From Leifsonia virtsii (lineage in GTDB: Bacteria; Actinomycetota; Actinomycetes; Actinomycetales; Microbacteriaceae): a stretch of DNA of 64,000 bases. Below are positions 54,443 to 64,000 of the stretch, one piece after another; positions within the stretch are counted from its first letter, which is position 1, and each line of letters starts with the position of its first letter. A program made the position numbers and the translations under genes. The stretch lies in NCBI RefSeq assembly GCF_030433675.1, contig NZ_JAROCB010000001.1, forward strand, positions 431,333 to 495,332, written 5' to 3'. The notes beneath the pieces were generated by a model. The model was not told the DNA's origin. It did not search any database and saw only the letters and a program-made list of their open reading frames with translations.

Positions 54443-55039
54443 GTGACGATCCGGGTGCTCGGCATCGACCCGGGTCTGACGCGCTGCGGCGTCGGGATCG
54501 TGGATGTGCGACCCGACCGCCGCGCGGCGCTGGTCGCGGTCACCGTCATCCGGACGCCGCCCGACATGCCGCTCGAGGAGCGGCTGCTCACGGTCGGCAC
54601 CGGCATCGAGGCGCTCCTGGACGAGCACGGCCCCGCGGTCGTGGCGATCGAGCGCGTCTTCGCGCAGCACAACCTCCGGACGGTCATGGGCACCGCCCAG
54701 GTGAGCGGCGTCGCCCTGCACTCGGCGGCCAAGCGCGGGCTCCCGGTCGCGTTGCATACGCCGAGCGAGGTGAAGGCGGCGATCACGGGATACGGTTCCG
54801 CCGACAAGAAGCAGGTGCAGGCCATGGTGGCGCGCATCCTCGGACTCGACGAGGCGCCGAAGCCCGCCGACGCCGCGGACGCCCTCGCCATCGCGATCTG
54901 CCACGCCTGGCGGGGCGGCCCCGTCGCGCCGGGCACCGGGGGAGCGACCGGCACGGCGCTGACGCCCGCCCAGGCGGCGTGGCGCGCCGCCGAGCGCTCC
55001 AGCCGGACGTCGGCGGCTCCCCGTAGGCTTGCCAGGTGA
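54443..55039 (+). CDS. ruvC: Holliday junction resolvase RuvC
   Basis: Endonuclease of 198 residues that cuts Holliday junctions as a dimer. Catalytic acidic residues are seen in [18 protein letters not shown] and the C-terminal [28 protein letters not shown] is the conserved junction-binding region. The last ~30 residues are an Ala/Arg-rich extension. The stop overlaps the ruvA start (GTGA), so expression is coupled. Confidence 0.96.
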   Translation: MTIRVLGIDPGLTRCGVGIVDVRPDRRAALVAVTVIRTPPDMPLEERLLTVGTGIEALLDEHGPAVVAIERVFAQHNLRTVMGTAQVSGVALHSAAKRGLPVALHTPSEVKAAITGYGSADKKQVQAMVARILGLDEAPKPADAADALAIAICHAWRGGPVAPGTGGATGTALTPAQAAWRAAERSSRTSAAPRRLAR

Positions 55040-55656
55040 TCTCCTCCCTCCGCGGCACCGTGCTCTCGGCCGTCGGCGGCACCGCCGTCGTCGAGGTCGG
55101 CGGCGTCGGCTTCGCCGTCCAGCTGACCCCCGACCACGTGCTCTCGCTGCGCGTCGGCGAGGAGGCCTTCGTCTACACGTCGCTCATCGTCCGGGAGGAC
55201 GCGCTGCAGCTGTTCGGCTTCGCCGACCGCGAGCAGTTGGAGGTGTTCGAGCTGCTCACGGGTGTCTCCGGCGTCGGCCCGAAGTCGGCGATCGGCGTGC
55301 TCTCGGTGCTCTCGCCCGACGACATCGCCGCCGCGGTCGCGGCCGACGACGACGCCCCGTTCCGCAAGGTCTCGGGCATCGGACCGAAGACCGCGAAGCT
55401 CATCGTCGTGTCGCTGACCGGAAAGCTGACCGCTTCGCGGCGTCCCGCCCGGGTGGCCAAGACGGCCGGTGCGCCTTCCTCGGTGGCGGACAGTGTGCTG
55501 GTGGCCCTCGTCGGGCTCGGCTGGCCCGAGAAGGTCGCGTCCGAGGCCGTCGCGGAGGTCGTCGGCGACACCGACGAGAAGCAGCGCGACAGCGTCCAGA
55601 GCCTCCTGCGGCTCACCCTCGCCCGGCTCGGCCCGGCGCAGCAGGCGGCGCGATGA
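55036..55656 (+). CDS. ruvA: Holliday junction branch-migration protein RuvA
   Basis: Tetrameric junction-binding protein of 206 residues. The N-terminal OB domain ([26 protein letters not shown]) is followed by two helix-hairpin-helix motifs ([26 protein letters not shown]) and a C-terminal domain that contacts RuvB. It overlaps ruvC by 4 bases and ruvB by 4 bases. Confidence 0.96.
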   Translation: MISSLRGTVLSAVGGTAVVEVGGVGFAVQLTPDHVLSLRVGEEAFVYTSLIVREDALQLFGFADREQLEVFELLTGVSGVGPKSAIGVLSVLSPDDIAAAVAADDDAPFRKVSGIGPKTAKLIVVSLTGKLTASRRPARVAKTAGAPSSVADSVLVALVGLGWPEKVASEAVAEVVGDTDEKQRDSVQSLLRLTLARLGPAQQAAR

Positions 55657-56693
55657 GCGACGACGACCTGACGACGCCCGAGCTGGAGTCGGAGTCCGAG
55701 CTCGCCTTCGAGGGCGCGCTCCGGCCGCGCAGCCTGTCGGAGTTCGTCGGCCAGGCGAAGGTGCGCGGGCAGCTGCAGCTGCTGCTCACCGCGGCTCGCA
55801 TGCAGGAGCGCACGGCCGACCACATCCTGCTCGCGGGTCCTCCCGGGCTCGGCAAGACGACGCTCGCCATGATCGTCGCGCACGAGAGCGGGCGGCCGCT
55901 CCGGCTCTCCAGCGGCCCCGCCATCCAGCACGCCGGCGACCTCGCCGCCCTGCTCTCGTCGCTGACGCCCGGTGAGGTGCTCTTCATCGACGAGATCCAC
56001 CGCATGGCGCGCTCGGCGGAGGAGATGCTGTACCTCGCGATGGAGGACTTCCGCATCGACATCATGGTCGGCAAGGGGGCGGGGGCGACCTCCATCCCGC
56101 TCGACCTCGCGCCGTTCACCCTGGTGGGAGCGACCACGCGCTCGGGCCTGCTGCCCAACCCGCTGCGCGACCGCTTCGGCTTCACCGCGCACCTCGAGTT
56201 CTACGACGACTCCGAGCTGACGCAGGTGCTGACGCGCGCCGCCGCGATGCTGGAGTTCGAGGTCGACCGGGAGGCGCTGGCCGAGATCGCCGGGCGCTGC
56301 CGGGGCACTCCGCGCATCGCCAACCGGCTGCTCCGCCGGGTGCGCGACTACGCGCTCGTCCACGGCGGGCGGGCCGACGTCGCGGCGGTGCGTGCGGCCC
56401 TCGAGCTGTACGACGTCGACCCGCTGGGGCTCGACCGGCTCGACCGCGCCGTGCTGCACGCCATCCTGGAGCGCTTCGACGGCGGCCCGGTTGGCCTCAA
56501 TACATTGGCGGTGTCTGTCGGCGAGGAGGCGGAGACGATTGAATCGGTCGTGGAGCCGTTCCTCGTGCGCATCGGGCTGCTCTCGCGCACCCCGCGTGGG
56601 CGGGTGGCCACGCCCGCGGCGTGGCGGCACCTGGGAATCCCCAGCCGCCCGCGGGACAGCTCACAGCCTCCGACGCTGATAGATGACATATAA
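55653..56693 (+). CDS. ruvB: Holliday junction DNA helicase RuvB
   Basis: AAA+ motor of 346 residues driving branch migration. Walker A is [10 protein letters not shown], Walker B is LFIDEIHR, the sensor and arginine-finger region is [19 protein letters not shown], and a C-terminal winged helix carries [16 protein letters not shown]. The ATG overlaps the ruvA stop (ATGA). yajC and secDF follow, the order typical of actinobacteria. Confidence 0.97.
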   Translation: MSDDDLTTPELESESELAFEGALRPRSLSEFVGQAKVRGQLQLLLTAARMQERTADHILLAGPPGLGKTTLAMIVAHESGRPLRLSSGPAIQHAGDLAALLSSLTPGEVLFIDEIHRMARSAEEMLYLAMEDFRIDIMVGKGAGATSIPLDLAPFTLVGATTRSGLLPNPLRDRFGFTAHLEFYDDSELTQVLTRAAAMLEFEVDREALAEIAGRCRGTPRIANRLLRRVRDYALVHGGRADVAAVRAALELYDVDPLGLDRLDRAVLHAILERFDGGPVGLNTLAVSVGEEAETIESVVEPFLVRIGLLSRTPRGRVATPAAWRHLGIPSRPRDSSQPPTLIDDI

Positions 56694-56750
56694 TCCAAGC
56701 TGGCCGTTCGGCCAACCCCTTGCCCCCATTGAAAGGTTCGGCATCTCCCC

Positions 56751-57173
56751 ATGGCTGGATTTGATCCGCTGACCATCGTGATGGTCGTCATCCTGGCGGC
56801 CCTCGTCTTCTTCATGTTCCGCAACAGCCGCAAGCGGCGTCGCGAGCAGGAGGAGACCCGCTCGAAGATGGTGCCCGGCGCCGAGGTGATGACCAACTTC
56901 GGACTCTACGGGACGCTGAAGTCCGTGGACGAGGAGAACAACACCGCCGTCATCGAGACGAGCCCCGGCCACGAGGTCAAGGTGCACCGCCAGGTGCTCG
57001 CGCGCGTCGTCGAGCCGACCGAGACCGAGACCGCGGGCGACGACGCCGCGCCGGCCACCGGTGTCGAGCTCAACGAGGACCACGCCATCCCGGCGGAGGG
57101 CAGCACGCAGCCCGAGTACGGCGAGCGTCTCGACGACGGCTCGAAGAAGCCCGGCTCGAAGAGCGACGACTGA
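56751..57173 (+). CDS. yajC: Preprotein translocase subunit YajC
   Basis: A 140-residue protein with one N-terminal membrane helix (PLTIVMVVILAALVFFMF), a basic patch (RNSRKRRREQEE) and the YajC domain (VPGAEVMTNFGLYGTLKSVDEENNTAVIE, VKVHRQVLARVV), then an acidic tail. It associates with SecDF at the Sec translocon. It lies 57 bases after ruvB and 62 before secD; a small hairpin (CGCGCCG/CGGCGCG, 57191-57207) lies in that second gap. Confidence 0.94.
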   Translation: MAGFDPLTIVMVVILAALVFFMFRNSRKRRREQEETRSKMVPGAEVMTNFGLYGTLKSVDEENNTAVIETSPGHEVKVHRQVLARVVEPTETETAGDDAAPATGVELNEDHAIPAEGSTQPEYGERLDDGSKKPGSKSDD

Positions 57174-57235
57174 CCTATTCCCTGTGCTCACGCGCCGTAA
57201 CGGCGCGGGGGTGCTCGTAGAAAGCTGAGTTCCTG

Positions 57236-58963
57236 GTGGCAAAGTCGACCCCGGTCAAGAAAGCCTGGCGTTCGCTGACGTGGCTCGGCGTCCTCGTGGT
57301 GGTGCTCCTCGGCACCCTCACGGCCGGCGTCCTGTTCAGCAATGCCACCTGGCTGCCCAAGCTCGCCCTCGACCTCGAGGGCGGCACGCAGATCATCCTC
57401 GCCCCGCAGGTCGAGAACGGTCAGTCCGTGCAGCAGCAGCAGCTCGACCAGGCCGTCTCGATCATCCGCCAGCGCATCGACGCGTCCGGCGTCTCGGAGG
57501 CGCAGATCTCCACCGAGGGCTCGCGCAACATCGTCGTGTCGCTCCCCGGCAAGCCCGACCAGGCGACGCTCGACCGCGTCAAGTCGAGCGCCCGGCTCGA
57601 CTTCCGCCCGGTGCTGATCGCGGGCGGCCCGACCAACAAGGTCGTGGGCGCCGACGGCAAGTCGACGCCCGCACCGTCGCCGGCGCCGGGGCTGCAGTCG
57701 ACACCGTCGACCAAGCCGACCAACGGCTCCGACCTGGCCTGGGTGACGCCGGAGCTGCAGGCGCAGTTCAACGCGTACGACTGCAAGGCGAACGCGAACA
57801 AGACCACCAGCCAGGCGCCGACCGACAAGCCGCTCATCACCTGCGACGACCAGAACACGGTCAAGTACCTGCTCGGCCCGGTCGAGGTGAAGGGTCAGGA
57901 CATCCAGGACGCGAGCGCGGGCCTCGTGCAGAGCTCGCAGGGCGTCACCACCGGACAGTGGGCCGTCAACATCGTCTTCAACGGCGCGGGCACCAAGGCG
58001 TTCGCCGACGTGACGACGCGCCTGGTGGGGCTGCAGGGATCGCAGAACCAGTTCGCGATCGTGCTCGACGGCAAGGTCATCTCGGCGCCCACCACGCAGG
58101 CCGCCATCACCGACGGCAAGCCGCAGATCACCGGAAACTTCACCGAGACCACGTCGAAGGCCCTCGCCGACCAGTTGAAGTTCGGCGCACTGCCGTTCAG
58201 CTTCAAGGTGCAGAGCCAGGACACCATCTCCGCGACCCTCGGAACCGCGCAGCTGCTCGCCGGTCTGATCGCCGGCCTCATCGGACTGATCCTGGTCGGC
58301 ATCTACACGTTCTTCCAGTACCGGCTGCTCGGCTTCGTCACGATCTTCTCGCTGGTCGTCGCGGGCGTCCTGACCTGGCTGACGATCTCGCTGCTGTCCT
58401 GGCACTACGACTACCGGCTCTCGCTCGCGGGCGTCGCGGGTCTGATCGTCGCCATCGGCTTCACAGCCGACTCGTTCATCGTCTACTTCGAACGCATCAG
58501 AGACGAGTTGCGCGATGGGCGCGGTCTCGAATCCGCCGTCGAGGCGGGCTGGGGACGCGCGCGGCGCACCATCTACGCGTCCAAGGCCACCAACCTCCTC
58601 GCGGCCATCGTGCTGTACGTGCTCGCCGCGGCGAACGTGCGCGGGTTCGCGTTCACGCTGGGACTCACCACGATCATCGACGTCATCGTCGTGCTGCTCT
58701 TCACCCACCCGACGCTGCAGCTGCTGGCGCGCACGCGCTTCTTCAGCTCCGGCCACCCGCTCTCGGGTCTCGACCCGGAGGCGCTCGGCGCGGTCTACCG
58801 GGGTGCGGCGCAGTTCCGCACGCCGACCGCCGTCAAGGCGGGCACCGCCGCGCGCAGCGGCAAGGAGGCGGCCCGCCGCCAGACGATCGCGGAGCGCAAG
58901 GCGGCGGAGCTCGCCGGCGCGTCGACCTCCAGCGATCGTTCGACCGAGGGGAAGGACTCCTGA
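57236..58963 (+). CDS. secD: Protein translocase subunit SecD
   Basis: Membrane protein of 575 residues using the proton gradient to pull proteins across the membrane. It has an N-terminal helix, the DLEGGTQIIL motif, a large extracellular P1 region, and five C-terminal helices with FTADSFIVYFERIRDELR. The P1 region contains a Pro/Ser/Thr-rich insert near residues 140-165 (APSPAPGLQSTPSTKPT). The tail is charged. GTG start at 57236; the secF start overlaps the last base of its stop. Confidence 0.96.
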   Translation: MAKSTPVKKAWRSLTWLGVLVVVLLGTLTAGVLFSNATWLPKLALDLEGGTQIILAPQVENGQSVQQQQLDQAVSIIRQRIDASGVSEAQISTEGSRNIVVSLPGKPDQATLDRVKSSARLDFRPVLIAGGPTNKVVGADGKSTPAPSPAPGLQSTPSTKPTNGSDLAWVTPELQAQFNAYDCKANANKTTSQAPTDKPLITCDDQNTVKYLLGPVEVKGQDIQDASAGLVQSSQGVTTGQWAVNIVFNGAGTKAFADVTTRLVGLQGSQNQFAIVLDGKVISAPTTQAAITDGKPQITGNFTETTSKALADQLKFGALPFSFKVQSQDTISATLGTAQLLAGLIAGLIGLILVGIYTFFQYRLLGFVTIFSLVVAGVLTWLTISLLSWHYDYRLSLAGVAGLIVAIGFTADSFIVYFERIRDELRDGRGLESAVEAGWGRARRTIYASKATNLLAAIVLYVLAAANVRGFAFTLGLTTIIDVIVVLLFTHPTLQLLARTRFFSSGHPLSGLDPEALGAVYRGAAQFRTPTAVKAGTAARSGKEAARRQTIAERKAAELAGASTSSDRSTEGKDS

Positions 58964-59988
58964 TGGCCAGCCGTCTCGTCACGTTCGGAAACGACCTCTA
59001 CACCGGCGCCCGGTCGATCGACTTCGTCGGTCGCCGGAAGATCTGGTACTCGATCGCGGCCGTCATGGTCGTGCTGTCGATCCTCATTCCGGTGATCAAG
59101 GGCGGGTTCAACTTCTCGATCGAGTTCCGCGGGGGCTCGCAGTTCCAGATCAGCGACGTGTCGAGCACCGACACGTCGAAGGCGCAGAGCGCGGTCACCA
59201 GCGTGGTCCCGAACGCGGTCTCGCACGTCAGCGTCGTCGGCGACAACGCGGTGCGCGTGCAGACCGACCAGCTGTCGGAGTCGCAGACCCGCGAGGTGTC
59301 GGACGCGCTGGCGAAGGCGTACGGCGTGAACTCGTCGGAGATCTCGGCGACCTTCATCGGGCCGTCCTGGGGCGCGGACGTGACCCAGCAGTCCATCCAG
59401 GGCCTCATCGTCTTCCTGCTGCTCGCGTTCATCGCCATGGCGCTGTACTTCCGCACCTGGAAGATGTCGGCGGCCGCGATCATCTCGCTGTTCCACGACC
59501 TCATCATCACGGCCGGCGTGTACGCCCTGGTCGGCTTCGAGGTGTCGCCTGCGACCATGATCGGCTTCCTGACCATCCTCGGCTACTCGCTGTACGACAC
59601 CGTGGTGGTATTCGACAAGATCCGCGAGAACACCAAGGAGGAACTGGAGCTCACGCGGCGCACCTTCCCGGAGGCGGTGAACCTCGCGGTGAACCAGACC
59701 CTCGTCCGGTCGATCAACACGGCCGTCGTCGCGGTGCTGCCGGTCGCCTCCATCCTGTTCATCGGCGCCTACGCTCTCGGCGCGGCGACGCTGCGCGACA
59801 TCTCGCTGGCGCTCCTGATCGGCATCATCGTCGGAACGTACTCGACGATCTTCCTCGCGGCTCCGATGTACTCGCAGTTCCGCGAGAAGGAGCCGGCGAT
59901 CCGCAAGCACGACCAGAAGGTGCTCTCCATTCGGCCCAAGGCCACGGCGAAGAGCCCGGCCGACGCGGTCACCGCGAGCGCGGAGTAG
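58963..59988 (+). CDS. secF: Protein translocase subunit SecF
   Basis: A 341-residue partner of SecD with six membrane helices. Conserved parts: IEFRGGSQFQI, IVFLLLAFIAMALYFRTWKMS, TILGYSLYDTVVVFDKIREN and NQTLVRSINTAVVAVLP. The ATG at 58963 shares a base with the secD stop. The C-terminal ~30 residues form a cytoplasmic tail. Confidence 0.96.
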   Translation: MASRLVTFGNDLYTGARSIDFVGRRKIWYSIAAVMVVLSILIPVIKGGFNFSIEFRGGSQFQISDVSSTDTSKAQSAVTSVVPNAVSHVSVVGDNAVRVQTDQLSESQTREVSDALAKAYGVNSSEISATFIGPSWGADVTQQSIQGLIVFLLLAFIAMALYFRTWKMSAAAIISLFHDLIITAGVYALVGFEVSPATMIGFLTILGYSLYDTVVVFDKIRENTKEELELTRRTFPEAVNLAVNQTLVRSINTAVVAVLPVASILFIGAYALGAATLRDISLALLIGIIVGTYSTIFLAAPMYSQFREKEPAIRKHDQKVLSIRPKATAKSPADAVTASAE

Positions 59989-59997
59989 CCGGCCCGG

Positions 59998-60366
59998 ATG
60001 ACCGACGGCGTGCCGCAGCAGCGCTTCCTCCCCGAGGACGAGGTGTCGGCCGCGCGTGCGCGGGAGCTCACGGAGGCCGGAGGTGCCTGGCTGCTCGACG
60101 TCCGTGAGGACTTCGAGTGGGAGGCAGGTCATGCGCCGGACGCCCACCACATCCCGCTCGGGGAACTGGGCGCTCGTCAGCACGAATTGCCGGAGGACCG
60201 CCAGCTTCTGGTCATCTGCCGCAGCGGTGCCCGTTCCCGGATGGTGACCGACGCGCTCACCGAGGCGAACTATCCCGCCGCGAACGTGGCCGGCGGGATG
60301 GGCGCCTGGCAGGCCTCCGGAGGCCCCGTGCTCCGGGACGACGGTACGCCAGGAGCGATCGTCTAG
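59998..60366 (+). CDS. Single-domain rhodanese-like protein
   Basis: A 122-residue rhodanese. LLDVREDFEWEAGHAPDAHHIPLGEL and the active-site loop ICRSGARSRMV, with the catalytic Cys, are typical of GlpE/PspE-like sulfurtransferases. Cytoplasmic; substrate unknown. It lies 9 bases after secF and may be cotranscribed with the translocase genes, an arrangement seen in relatives. rel follows with its own likely promoter. Confidence 0.9.
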   Translation: MTDGVPQQRFLPEDEVSAARARELTEAGGAWLLDVREDFEWEAGHAPDAHHIPLGELGARQHELPEDRQLLVICRSGARSRMVTDALTEANYPAANVAGGMGAWQASGGPVLRDDGTPGAIV

Positions 60367-60437
60367 ACCCGGATGCGTTCACCGTGACAGAACGGTGATC
60401 CGAAAAGGTCATAATGGACGACAGGAGGCGCGCGCGA

Positions 60438-62684
60438 ATGGTTGACACGACGACATCGCAGAGCGCTTCGCTGCGCCGCCTCGTCCCGCGCATCTTCTCG
60501 CGGGCGCAGCCGTCGGGCGCCGTGGACACGCTGATCCGCACGGTCCGCATGCACCACCCGAAGGCCGACCTCTCGCTCATCGAGCGGGCGTACTCCGTCG
60601 CCGAACGCGCCCACCGCGGTCAGAAGCGCCGGTCGGGGGAGCCGTACATCACGCACCCGGTCGCTGTGGCGCAGATCATCGCCGACCTCGGCATCGGCGC
60701 CAAGACGATCGCGGCCGCCCTGCTGCACGACACGGTCGAGGACACCGAGTACACGCTCGACGAGCTGCGCGACCAGTTCGGCGACGAGATCGCCATGCTG
60801 GTCGACGGCGTCACCAAGCTCGACAAGGTCAAGTACGGCGACAGCGCCCAGGCCGAGACCGTGCGGAAGATGATCGTCGCGATGTCGAAGGACATCCGCG
60901 TGCTGATCATCAAGCTGGCGGATCGTCTGCACAACGCCCGCACCTGGGGCTTCGTGCCCGCCGCCTCCGCCACGCGCAAGGCGACCGAGACCCTGGAGAT
61001 CTACGCTCCGCTCGCGCACCGCCTCGGCATTCAGGCGATCAAGTGGGAGCTGGAGGACCTCTCGTTCGCCGTGCTGTACCCGAAGCTGTACGCCGAGATC
61101 GAGAGTCTGGTGAAGCAGCGCACGCCGGAGCGCGAGCGGCTGGTGCAGCAGGTCATCGACGCGATCAACGACGACCTGAAGTCGGCGAAGATCCGCGGCA
61201 AGGTGGTCGGTCGCCCCAAGCAGTACTACTCGATCTACCAGAAGATGGTCGTGCGCGGCCGCGAGTTCGACGACATCTACGACCTCGTCGGCATCCGCGT
61301 GCTCGTGAACACAGTGCGCGACTGCTACGCGGTGCTCGGCCAGATCCACGCGCGCTGGACGCCGATGCCCGGCCGCTTCAAGGACTACATCGCGACGCCG
61401 AAGTTCAACCTCTACCAGTCGCTGCACACCACCGTGATCGGCCCGCAGGGGCGCCCGGTGGAGATCCAGATCCGCACCGAGGAGATGCACCAGCGCGCCG
61501 AGTTCGGTGTCGCCGCCCACTGGAAGTACAAGGAGCAGACGACCGGCAAGAGCAGCGGCGGCCCCGCGAACGTGGACACCGACCTGGCGTGGCTCGCGCA
61601 CATCTCGGACTGGCAGGCGGAGACCGCCGACCCGAGCGAGTTCCTCGACTCCCTGCGCTTCGAGATCGGTGCGAAAGAGGTCTACGTCTTCACGCCGAAG
61701 GGTCGCGTCATCGGTCTGCCCGCGGGCGCGACTCCGGTCGACTTCGCCTACGCCGTGCACACCGAGGTCGGCCATCGCACCATGGGCGCGAAGGTGAACG
61801 GCCGGCTGGTGCCGCTGGAGAGCGGCCTCAACACCGGCGACGTCGTCGAGATCTTCACCTCCAAGAACCCGGACTCCGGCCCGAGCCAGGACTGGCTGAA
61901 CTTCGTCAAGAGCCCGCGTGCGCGCAACAAGATCCGCCAGTGGTTCACCAAGGAGCGCCGCGACGAGGCGATCGAGCAGGGCAAGGACGCGATCGCGCGC
62001 GCGATGCGCAAACAGAACCTGCCGCTGCAGAAGCTGATGACGCAGGACGCCCTGGTGGAGGTCGCGTCGTCGCTCAAGCACCCGGACGTCTCCGCCCTGT
62101 ACGCCGCGGTCGGCGAAGGCCACATCTCGACGCAATCGGTGATCGAGAAGATCGTGGCCTCGTTGCAGACCGAGGTCGAGTCGGACGGCGAGCTGGAGAT
62201 CCCGGTCAAGGGACGCCGGCAGCTGCGCAACAGCGACTCCGGCGTGCTCGTTCGCGGCGCGCCCGACATCCTGGTCAAGCTCGCCAAGTGCTGCACCCCG
62301 GTGCCGGGCGACCCGATCGTCGGCTTCATCACCCGCGGGCAGGGCGTCTCGGTCCACCAGGCCAGCTGTCACAACGTGCAGTCGCTGCTGCAGGAGCCCG
62401 ACCGCATGATCGACGTGGAGTGGGCGCCGAGCTCGAAGAGCGTCTTCCTGGTGCAGATCCAGGTCGAGGCTCTCGACCGCTCCGGCCTGTTGAGCGACGT
62501 GACTCGCGTGCTCTCGGAGCATCACGTGAACATCCTGTCGGCCACCGTCACCACCTCGAGCGATCGCCTCGCGCTGAGCCGGTTCGTCTTCGAGATGGGC
62601 GACACCACCCACCTCGACCGCGTGCTCAACGCCGTGCGCCGCATCGACGCCGTCTACGACGTCTACCGCGTCAGCGCGGGCTGA
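60438..62684 (+). CDS. rel: Bifunctional (p)ppGpp synthetase/hydrolase RelA/SpoT (Rel)
   Basis: A 748-residue Rel enzyme. Domains: HD hydrolase (HRGQKRRSGEPYITHP, LLHDTVEDTEYT, KLADRLHNARTW), synthetase (GREFDDIYDLVGIRVLV, YQSLHTTVIGPQGRPVEIQIRT), TGS (VFTPKGRVIGLPAGATPVDFAYAVHTEVG), a zinc-finger region (KCCTPVPGDPIVGFITRGQG) and a C-terminal ACT domain. HD residues are intact, so it should both make and degrade (p)ppGpp. I chose the ATG at 60438 because AGGAGG lies ~9 bases upstream; the in-frame ATG at 60414 falls inside a likely -10 box (CATAAT, 60410-60415). Confidence 0.96.
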   Translation: MVDTTTSQSASLRRLVPRIFSRAQPSGAVDTLIRTVRMHHPKADLSLIERAYSVAERAHRGQKRRSGEPYITHPVAVAQIIADLGIGAKTIAAALLHDTVEDTEYTLDELRDQFGDEIAMLVDGVTKLDKVKYGDSAQAETVRKMIVAMSKDIRVLIIKLADRLHNARTWGFVPAASATRKATETLEIYAPLAHRLGIQAIKWELEDLSFAVLYPKLYAEIESLVKQRTPERERLVQQVIDAINDDLKSAKIRGKVVGRPKQYYSIYQKMVVRGREFDDIYDLVGIRVLVNTVRDCYAVLGQIHARWTPMPGRFKDYIATPKFNLYQSLHTTVIGPQGRPVEIQIRTEEMHQRAEFGVAAHWKYKEQTTGKSSGGPANVDTDLAWLAHISDWQAETADPSEFLDSLRFEIGAKEVYVFTPKGRVIGLPAGATPVDFAYAVHTEVGHRTMGAKVNGRLVPLESGLNTGDVVEIFTSKNPDSGPSQDWLNFVKSPRARNKIRQWFTKERRDEAIEQGKDAIARAMRKQNLPLQKLMTQDALVEVASSLKHPDVSALYAAVGEGHISTQSVIEKIVASLQTEVESDGELEIPVKGRRQLRNSDSGVLVRGAPDILVKLAKCCTPVPGDPIVGFITRGQGVSVHQASCHNVQSLLQEPDRMIDVEWAPSSKSVFLVQIQVEALDRSGLLSDVTRVLSEHHVNILSATVTTSSDRLALSRFVFEMGDTTHLDRVLNAVRRIDAVYDVYRVSAG

Positions 62685-62692
62685 CCGGCCCA

Positions 62693-63268
62693 TCAGGCCG
62701 CCTCGGGCGGTGCGCCGAGAAGCGACGCCCGGGCGACCTGCGGCAGCCGCGCCCGCGCCACGTCGCGGCCGCGGCGGCGGGCGGCGCGCAACAGCTCGTC
62801 GAGCCGTGCGGGCGTCACCTCGGCCAGGACGAGCAGGTGCCGGATCTCGAGCGCGTCGGCGTCGGCGAAGGGCCCGGGCGTGCAGAGCAGATCGTGCGCC
62901 GTGCGGAGAGGCGTGGTCACCCGGATGCCGGCGAACGTGAGCGTCTCGTCGGCGGACACGGAGCGGTAGGCCGTGTCGAGCCGTGCGAGCGTTCCGCCGC
63001 CGCGGTGGGAGGGCGGAACGCACACCTGGGGAACGGGCGGCGGCGAGGACCGCGTGCCGTGGATCCACGCGGCCGTTCCCCGGTCGGCCACCGCCCACGC
63101 CGGCGCGGTGCGGGCGAAGGCGTGTGCGCGCAGTTCGGGGCCGTCAGGAGTGTCGGCGGACGCGAACGCGTCGCCGACCCGGTAGATCTGACCGTCGAGG
63201 CAGAGGGCGAGCAGCTCGACCATCGGCAGTACGTCGTCGTCGAGCAGGGGAGAGGTGGTGGGGGTCAT
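62693..63268 (-). CDS. AbiEi-antitoxin-like hypothetical protein
   Basis: A 191-residue soluble protein. WAVADRGTAAWIHGTR, followed by a Pro-rich VCVPPS segment, then GGGTLARLDTAYRS and IRVTTPLRTAHDLLCTPG, resembles the layout of AbiEi-type (type IV) antitoxins and related actinobacterial proteins, but the usual N-terminal winged helix is weak. No nucleotidyltransferase toxin (AbiEii) is next to it. Treat the function as unknown. It ends 8 bases from the convergent rel gene, with no terminator hairpin between. Confidence 0.55.
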   Translation of the reverse strand: MTPTTSPLLDDDVLPMVELLALCLDGQIYRVGDAFASADTPDGPELRAHAFARTAPAWAVADRGTAAWIHGTRSSPPPVPQVCVPPSHRGGGTLARLDTAYRSVSADETLTFAGIRVTTPLRTAHDLLCTPGPFADADALEIRHLLVLAEVTPARLDELLRAARRRGRDVARARLPQVARASLLGAPPEAA

Positions 63269-63360
63269 GGGTCCACCCTCGCCGGAATCGGCCGCGTGCG
63301 GCGGCCGGGAACGGAAACGGTGGAGAACTCGGGCGGAGCCCGGGCTGTGGACGGGTGGGC

Positions 63361-64000
63361 TCAGCCCAGCGCGTCGAGCCAGATCTTGCGCGCGTCGAGC
63401 GCCTCCTGCGCCGCCTTCACCTTCGCGGCGTCGCCGGAGGCCTGCGCCTCCGCGAGCTCCTGCTCCAGCTTGGCGATCGCGGCGTTCAGCTGGCCGGCGA
63501 GGCCCTCAGCGCGCGCCTTCTTCTCCGGGTCGTTCTTCTCCCAGTGCTCCTCGTGGAGGCGGCGTACGGCGGCCTCGACCCGACGCAGGCGGTCTTCGAT
63601 GGGACGCACCTGGTCGCGCGGCACGCGCCCGATCTGGTCCCAGCGCTCCTGGATCGACAGCAGCTGCGCGCGGGCCTGCTCGCGGTCGGTGGCCTTGAGC
63701 AGCGGCTCCGCCTCCTCGAGCAGGGCCAGCTTCTGCTGGAGGTTGGCGTCGTACTCGGCGTTGTCGCGCGCATCCACCTCGGCCTTGGCGGAGTAGATGG
63801 CGTCGCCCGCGGCCTTGAAGCGCGCCCACAGAGCGTCGTCGTTCTTCTTGCCCGCGCGACCGGCGGCCTTCCACTGGTCGAGCAGGCGCCGGTACTCCGG
63901 CACTCCGTCGGCACCCAGCGGGATGAGCTTCTCGGCCTGCTCGATCAGCTCGTTCTTCCGGTTGCGGACGTCGCGGTGCTGCGTGTCGAGCTCGGCGAAG
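63361..64000 (-). CDS. DUF349 coiled-coil protein, C-terminal part
   Basis: The last ~213 residues of a longer protein that runs off the right edge. It consists of DUF349 repeats: charged helices with the pattern W-x2-A-GR (LDQWKAAGRAGKKNDDALWARFKAAGD, ERWDQIGRVPRDQVRPIEDRLR). The C-terminal helix ends KIWLDALG. DUF349 proteins are long helical proteins, common in actinobacteria, with no firm role. The upstream sequence to the window edge keeps the same frame. Confidence 0.85.
   Translation of the reverse strand, partial: FAELDTQHRDVRNRKNELIEQAEKLIPLGADGVPEYRRLLDQWKAAGRAGKKNDDALWARFKAAGDAIYSAKAEVDARDNAEYDANLQQKLALLEEAEPLLKATDREQARAQLLSIQERWDQIGRVPRDQVRPIEDRLRRVEAAVRRLHEEHWEKNDPEKKARAEGLAGQLNAAIAKLEQELAEAQASGDAAKVKAAQEALDARKIWLDALG

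Overview
The window is ordinary chromosome of a high-GC actinobacterium, most likely a member of the Microbacteriaceae close to Leifsonia. The family call is an inference from gene content, not a search. It rests on roughly 70% GC, GTG starts, and several actinobacterial families (SepH, DUF3000, DUF3093, DUF3159, DUF3710, DUF4193). Other pointers are a separate topoisomerase IV pair and a murT-gatD pair beside sigA that looks adapted to a peptidoglycan with an unamidated D-Glu.

Layout. 1-6,200: tail of an MFS transporter, then sigA-murT-gatD facing an operon of two alanine racemase relatives and a small zinc-ribbon protein. 6,400-12,400: convergent parE/parC and a phosphodiesterase-like enzyme. 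12,400-18,900: sepH, DUF4193, DUF3093, dut-DUF3710-DUF3159 and a CtpE-like P-type ATPase. 19,000-29,600: aconitase, an Abi-like gene with an apparent frameshift, dxs, a MerR/aldo-keto reductase operon and fadB-fadA. 29,700-35,400: an RNase D-like gene, DUF3000, a hydrolase, SufE-like and sulfurtransferase genes, and zapE. 35,570-38,630: amt, a degenerate Amt paralogue and a PemK/MazF-like gene. 38,745-39,301: four tRNA genes (Val-CAC, Gly-GCC, Cys-GCA, Val-GAC). 39,400-46,900: an accessory stretch of small lipoproteins, GNAT, NUDIX, a truncated flavoprotein, OYE, DUF1254/1214 and a lower-GC DUF4917 gene. 47,000-64,000: core genes again: thrS-HIT, pdxY, pdxR/pdxST, yebC-ruvCAB, yajC-secDF, a rhodanese, rel, an AbiEi-like gene and the end of a DUF349 gene.

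The strongest candidate for an undescribed system is at 2,068-5,943. MurT and GatD would normally amidate the alpha-carboxyl of D-Glu in lipid II. Here both proteins contain no cysteine at all: GatD has Ala at its nucleophile position and MurT lacks the Cys4 zinc ribbon. Facing them is a racemase operon in which one paralogue keeps the PLP lysine but has altered C-terminal substrate residues. The other has Arg for the PLP lysine and has lost most of its barrel, yet keeps an intact C-terminal active-site half. Microbacteriaceae are known for group B peptidoglycan, in which a diamino acid, often D-configured, is attached to exactly that D-Glu carboxyl. I infer that the locus may make and attach the bridge amino acid rather than amidate D-Glu.

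Other themes: long inverted repeats at tail-to-tail gene junctions, two of them in recurring sequence families; many genes whose -10 box sits 6-7 nt before the start codon, which implies leaderless mRNAs; and an Amt paralogue lacking both pore histidines.
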